Source: Spirochaetota bacterium (GTDB taxonomy: Bacteria > Spirochaetota > UBA4802 > JAFGJZ01). Taken from it: a stretch of 64,000 nt of DNA. The DNA lies in assembly GCA_027858855.1 (NCBI GenBank), contig JAQIBV010000030.1, forward strand, positions 1 to 64,000. Direction: 5' to 3'. Below, piece by piece: positions 60,596-64,000 of this stretch (the first letter of the stretch is position 1; each line of letters opens with the position of its first letter). The position numbers were made by a program, and so were the translations under genes. A model generated the notes under the pieces. That model did not search any database. It saw nothing but the letters and a program-made list of their open reading frames with translations, and had not been told where the DNA came from.

Positions 60596-62962
60596 TTATC
60601 TGCTATGTTCCAAAGAGTTAAAAACTGTGTCAATACGGTTATGGAAAAATGGGTATCTTTTTTTTGTGCTTACCCCAGTTACCAGAACTATCTGATCTTT
60701 GTCCCGATATGCGTAAATTTTTGCTATGTTACCGGCTTTATCTCGGCCAATCTTCCAGATATAGAGAGTCTCTCCGCGGTTTGCCCAGCCAAGCTGAATA
60801 ACTTTGAATCCCGACTGCTGTAACCAGAGGTCGACTGCTTCCGATTCGGAAGTAGTCGCTATTGTACCGACGCTCAAACGGGTATTGTCCAGGCTGTTTT
60901 CGTATCGGATAGACAAACCCCGGGGAATAGGGTGAGTTCCAAAGGGCTTCCAGCCTTCTGGTATGTAGTAGCTCAAGCCTAACTCTTCAGAGACAACTTT
61001 TTTGTTTTCGGTAAAGGTTGTCGAGTCGTTAGAACTCTTTTCCCATACTTTTACACGGTATAACTGCTTGATTTTCTGCATCAGTCGCTGATCAATCTCT
61101 GCATAGTTATGCTCATTGATTGTCCAGCCGTTTATCTTTGTCGAGAATTCACCATTAAGTTTTTTCCGGATGGCATAAAGTTCCGCCGTTTCCCCAGGAA
61201 GGTTGACCGTGATACCCTTGGCTCTGTAATAGTTATTTAATTTCACGAAGCGCACAATATCATATGTGATAGCATTCTTTAAAAACTTTTTAGCTTCCCG
61301 TTCATCATCAATTTTATTATTGCTGACTGGCACAAGTGGAATGATAGAACCTGATTCAAGACTATCCTTAACATCTTTGGTTATGAGTCCTTTTTGCAGC
61401 TTTTCGTCGATACTGCTGTAGGTGCGTATGTAGAGGGCCAGATAATCTTTTGCATGGTTCAGATCTTTGTAATAGCGGTAATAGTTTTTTATGATTTCTG
61501 ACAGAAGTGATAACTCAGAGGTGGCATTGTTGTCACTATCATTATTTCTGCTAAGCTGGTCTTTACGCTCATCAGCCCTGATCTTTTTTTGTGCCAGACC
61601 TGCCAGGTGAGGGGCTGTGGTTAGTGCGCTTTTGGCTTTCTCTTTAAGCTCGTTGCGTCGTTGAAGGGCATTTTTAACCTTTTTGGCCGAGAGCGCATCC
61701 CGGTATTCCGGTAATAGTGTTATGCTGTGACCAAGATATTTTATGTGGTTGGGGTAGGTATCACAGTTCTGCAGAAAAACTGTCCCTTCGCTTTTATCCT
61801 TTGTCAGCAGTTCTTCAAAAAAACCGAGGTATGCCTGTACAGCATCAAAACGGTGCTGAATATTCCTGTTTATAATATCCGTGTCGTTACTTCTTAAACT
61901 GTGATGAAGCTTTATGTAGTTTGCAGTCCGGTCGATATATCTGTTTACAAAGTCAGTCTCTTCCCAGGAGAGCTTGTATTTTGTGATCATCGATAGCCCT
62001 GATGTACGCATCTTTTCTACGGTCTCTTCAACTGGTGCTGTGGCTGCTATGTGGGTTCTGCGTTCACGGTTAAGGGCCTGGGTTATTATCCTTGTTCTCT
62101 TTGTCTCCTCTTCTGTGATTGCTAAAGGGAAAAGATGTCGCTCAAGGGCAATTGGCGAATGGATGAAAAGCAGAGCCTGGTTTATAGAAATTGTTGAATC
62201 ATTTATTTGTATAGTTCGGATGCGTGTGCATTCTAAATCAATAGCATACCAGATGTCACGCCATGCTGGTGTTTCTGTTAAGAAAGTTTTTTGGGGCAAA
62301 AGAAGGGATACCGTTTTTTCTGATTCAAGACTCGTTCGAGTCTCCTGTCGCAGTAAAGAGATTAAAGAGGCTTTCGATTTTTCTTTACCAACGACCTCTT
62401 TTCTGAACTTCGAAAAGGTTATGGCTTTGACCTCTGCATAAATTTCAGGCTGTTTTTGTAGCAGTGTACTTAGAATCAGTTCGTAATTTAAACTTTTGGC
62501 AAGCCGTGGTTGAACAGTCTTGTCGCTAATAAGCTTTTTTTCTTTATTGGTAAGGGTAGGGAAGAAATGGCTGATTTGCTGTGAAACCGACTCTTCAAAG
62601 ATACCTGATGCTTGTGCAATTGCAGCAGGATCATGAAGAAGTTTAAGAGATAATCGTAAAAACTCGGAGGCAAAGATGGAGTCAAAACTGCTGTCAAATG
62701 CAGACTTGATTCGGCTTTTATCCATCATAAGTTTAACCGTGCCTGGCTCTTCGTTCATGTCGGTAAAAAATGAGTTGCTTGAGCGAAGGTCGTATTCAAC
62801 GGCTTCTGCTATTATCGGATAGAAGCTTTTTGACTCTATTTTGCTCTTCTGTTGGCTCAGATCGGTAACTCTCTTTTGCCACCAGGAAGCTCGTTCATTG
62901 GCCTTAAGAGGTGAAATAACTGTAATAAGAGTTATAAAGAGGATCAGGTGTCTGATTTTCAT
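60596..62962 (-). CDS. Large exported protein of unknown function, 788 residues
   Basis: I do not recognise a family. After a signal peptide (MKIRHLILFITLITVISPLKA) there is a long, mostly helical, charged region (about 20-650) with many Lys/Glu/Arg and no membrane segments. The last 135 residues look beta-rich (LGLSYYIPEGWKPFGTHPIPRGLSIRYENSL in pieces, and IYAYRDKDQIVLVTGVSTKK), similar in look to PsbP/DUF1795-like stress-associated folds, which is only a guess. I chose the ATG at 62962, with AGGAG 7 nt upstream, over the frame from 63067. It lies immediately before mnmA on the same strand. A helical coat or adhesin-like role is possible. Confidence 0.6.
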   Translation of the reverse strand: MKIRHLILFITLITVISPLKANERASWWQKRVTDLSQQKSKIESKSFYPIIAEAVEYDLRSSNSFFTDMNEEPGTVKLMMDKSRIKSAFDSSFDSIFASEFLRLSLKLLHDPAAIAQASGIFEESVSQQISHFFPTLTNKEKKLISDKTVQPRLAKSLNYELILSTLLQKQPEIYAEVKAITFSKFRKEVVGKEKSKASLISLLRQETRTSLESEKTVSLLLPQKTFLTETPAWRDIWYAIDLECTRIRTIQINDSTISINQALLFIHSPIALERHLFPLAITEEETKRTRIITQALNRERRTHIAATAPVEETVEKMRTSGLSMITKYKLSWEETDFVNRYIDRTANYIKLHHSLRSNDTDIINRNIQHRFDAVQAYLGFFEELLTKDKSEGTVFLQNCDTYPNHIKYLGHSITLLPEYRDALSAKKVKNALQRRNELKEKAKSALTTAPHLAGLAQKKIRADERKDQLSRNNDSDNNATSELSLLSEIIKNYYRYYKDLNHAKDYLALYIRTYSSIDEKLQKGLITKDVKDSLESGSIIPLVPVSNNKIDDEREAKKFLKNAITYDIVRFVKLNNYYRAKGITVNLPGETAELYAIRKKLNGEFSTKINGWTINEHNYAEIDQRLMQKIKQLYRVKVWEKSSNDSTTFTENKKVVSEELGLSYYIPEGWKPFGTHPIPRGLSIRYENSLDNTRLSVGTIATTSESEAVDLWLQQSGFKVIQLGWANRGETLYIWKIGRDKAGNIAKIYAYRDKDQIVLVTGVSTKKRYPFFHNRIDTVFNSLEHSR

Positions 62963-63144
62963 GGTACGCTCCTGTGTCTGCAACCGGGTCTGGTATAGGG
63001 CTTTTGGATAAGAAGCCTCTATATGAATGTCGGATAGTTCTGTGAATTGGTGAAGAGAATAAGGCATAAGTATAATCTGTTTGACAGATGACGAATAAAT
63101 GAGTCTGATAACGGGATAAATTTAAGAATCAGAGGAGTAATAAC

Positions 63145-63876
63145 GTGCGTGCAGCAATTTTTATTGACGGAGCATACTTTCTAAATTTTTACAAAAAATA
63201 CGATGCGGTTCCCAAATACGAAGATCTTGTTGATTATTTTTTAAAACCGCTTCGAAAAACAGCTCAGCTTGACCTTTTACGCTGTTATTTCTATTATTGT
63301 GCGCCCTGGATGTCTGTCGATCCAAGTGATAGCGAAAAAAGACGTATGGAAGAGCATGATATCTTCATGGAGGAGATAGACAAGCTGGAACGCTGGTCAG
63401 TGCGTTTGGGAAAATTGCGTCGCCGCTGGGATGGTCATAAGGAGCTTTTTGAGCAGAAACGGGTGGATGTCCTTCTGTCTGTGGATATGGTACGCCATTC
63501 AGCTGCTGGACATATACAGCATGCAATTGTCGTTGCCGGTGACAGTGATTTTATTCCAGCCGTCGAGGCCACTAAAGAGTCGGGCGCTACCGTAACACTC
63601 TGGTATGGTGATGAAAATACCGTTCATAAGGATCTGGTCAGTCTTGCTGATTGTGTGAATCAGATGAACATAAAGAAGATCCCGAGGCAGAAGATAAAGG
63701 CTTCTAAAAAAATGGAAAAGCAGCGCGAAATGCTTAAACAAAAACAGCAGGAAGCGCCAGTAGTTCCGGTTGTCGCACCTGTAAGAAAGAATACCGGAAA
63801 TAAACGCAGCTATTCAAAACGACGCAGAAGTCCTAACAGTTCGAACAGTTCTAATATAAACAATTCAAATAGTTAA
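63145..63876 (+). CDS. NYN-domain protein (LabA/DUF88-like, PIN-fold RNase family)
   Basis: The 243-residue protein has a NYN domain at residues 1-175: AAIFIDGAYFLNFY with the first acidic residue, KRVDVLLSVDMVRHS with the second and third, and HAIVVAGDSDFIPAVEATKESGATVTLWYG with the final aspartates. This is the conserved acidic set of PIN-like nucleases. The C-terminus is low-complexity and strongly basic, then Ser/Asn-rich (KRSYSKRRRSPNSSNSS), a likely RNA-binding tail. It probably cleaves or binds RNA. AGAGGAG lies 9 nt before the start, which is GTG at 63145. It overlaps the stop codon of the following convergent gene by 4 bases. Confidence 0.85.
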   Translation: MRAAIFIDGAYFLNFYKKYDAVPKYEDLVDYFLKPLRKTAQLDLLRCYFYYCAPWMSVDPSDSEKRRMEEHDIFMEEIDKLERWSVRLGKLRRRWDGHKELFEQKRVDVLLSVDMVRHSAAGHIQHAIVVAGDSDFIPAVEATKESGATVTLWYGDENTVHKDLVSLADCVNQMNIKKIPRQKIKASKKMEKQREMLKQKQQEAPVVPVVAPVRKNTGNKRSYSKRRRSPNSSNSSNINNSNS

Positions 63877-64000
63877 TCTTTATTTTCTGGAAATTGTTTT
63901 AAGAATTCAATCAGGACTTCGTTGAAAGGTCTGGTTTTACCCTCATTTACAAATTTTCTATAAAGCGTTTTCATGTGCTCGCAAACGGCTTCCCTGTCTG
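63873..64000 (-). CDS. 3' end of a hypothetical protein gene (partial)
   Basis: A minus-strand frame open to the right window edge ends at TAA (63875-63873). The visible last 41 residues read DREAVCEHMKTLYRKFVNEG, then KTRPFNEVLIEFLKQFPENKD. They are helical and charged. I cannot assign a family. The stop overlaps the stop of the NYN-domain gene by 3 bases. Confidence 0.55.
   Translation of the reverse strand, partial: DREAVCEHMKTLYRKFVNEGKTRPFNEVLIEFLKQFPENKD

Noticed and set aside
1-64000. Search for tRNA and rRNA genes
   Set aside because: No cloverleaf with a GGTTCGAATC-type T loop or rRNA segment was found by reading. A tRNA scan would be decisive.

Overview
This AT-rich 64 kb window comes from a diderm (Gram-negative-type) bacterium with many lipoproteins, chemoreceptors, large sensor kinases with sugar-binding folds, a galactofuranose-type ABC transporter, xylanases and a glycogen synthase fused to an amylase-like domain. 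This mix fits a free-living, polysaccharide-using spirochaete. That assignment is an inference from gene content, because no rRNA or universal phylogenetic marker other than mnmA is present.

Region 1 (1-9.8 kb) is an accessory region. An ORF6N/PLD-like gene (cut by the window edge), a KilA-N gene and a GxxExxY (PD-(D/E)XK-like) gene are separated by CACGAA- or GCGAAG-rich repeats. A decayed Y1 (REP-associated) transposase follows. Next comes a complete, translationally coupled jetABCD operon, a Wadjet-type anti-plasmid SMC defence system. It ends at a hairpin facing a convergent chemoreceptor gene.

Region 2 (9.8-25.4 kb) lies almost entirely on the minus strand. It holds a chemoreceptor, a ytfQ-ytfR-ytfT-yjfF-like sugar ABC operon with a perfect 17-bp hairpin after the binding-protein gene, and a four-gene envelope operon (LolA-like protein with an A8 frameshift, a putative beta-barrel, a DUF3108-like protein, an RND/MMPL exporter). 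A LytTR regulator with its membrane partner and a small lipoprotein gene complete it.

Region 3 (25.4-34.5 kb) has an intact Y1/REP-type transposase next to a cNMP-binding protein, bracketed by oppositely oriented GGGACGGTGG repeats. Three tandem GH10 xylanase lipoprotein genes follow, then a 5'-truncated NodB-type deacetylase remnant, two unknown genes, a MITE-like repeat and a candidate structured ncRNA of about 200 nt with its own promoter and terminator.

Region 4 (34.5-48 kb) contains a Cache chemoreceptor, a HisKA_2 sensor kinase, a porin-like protein, a TonB-C-like lipoprotein, the 1626-residue GH13-GT5 fusion, a coiled-coil protein and an ECF sigma factor.

Region 5 (48-64 kb) contains a GT2-GtrA protein, a patatin-like hydrolase flanked by inverted copies of the MITE-like element, a malate/lactate dehydrogenase-family gene, three 58-bp tandem repeats, a soluble LacI-fold sensor kinase and a MarC-family protein. 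It ends with a periplasmic-binding-protein/hybrid-kinase pair, mnmA, a large exported unknown, a NYN-domain protein and the 3' end of one more gene.

The best candidates for undescribed biology are the unrecognised structured RNA at 34.22-34.42 kb, the nested MITE-like element family, the repeat-bounded KilA-N/ORF6N/GxxExxY cassettes beside Wadjet, and the A8 slip site in the LolA-like gene. Wadjet itself is a described system.
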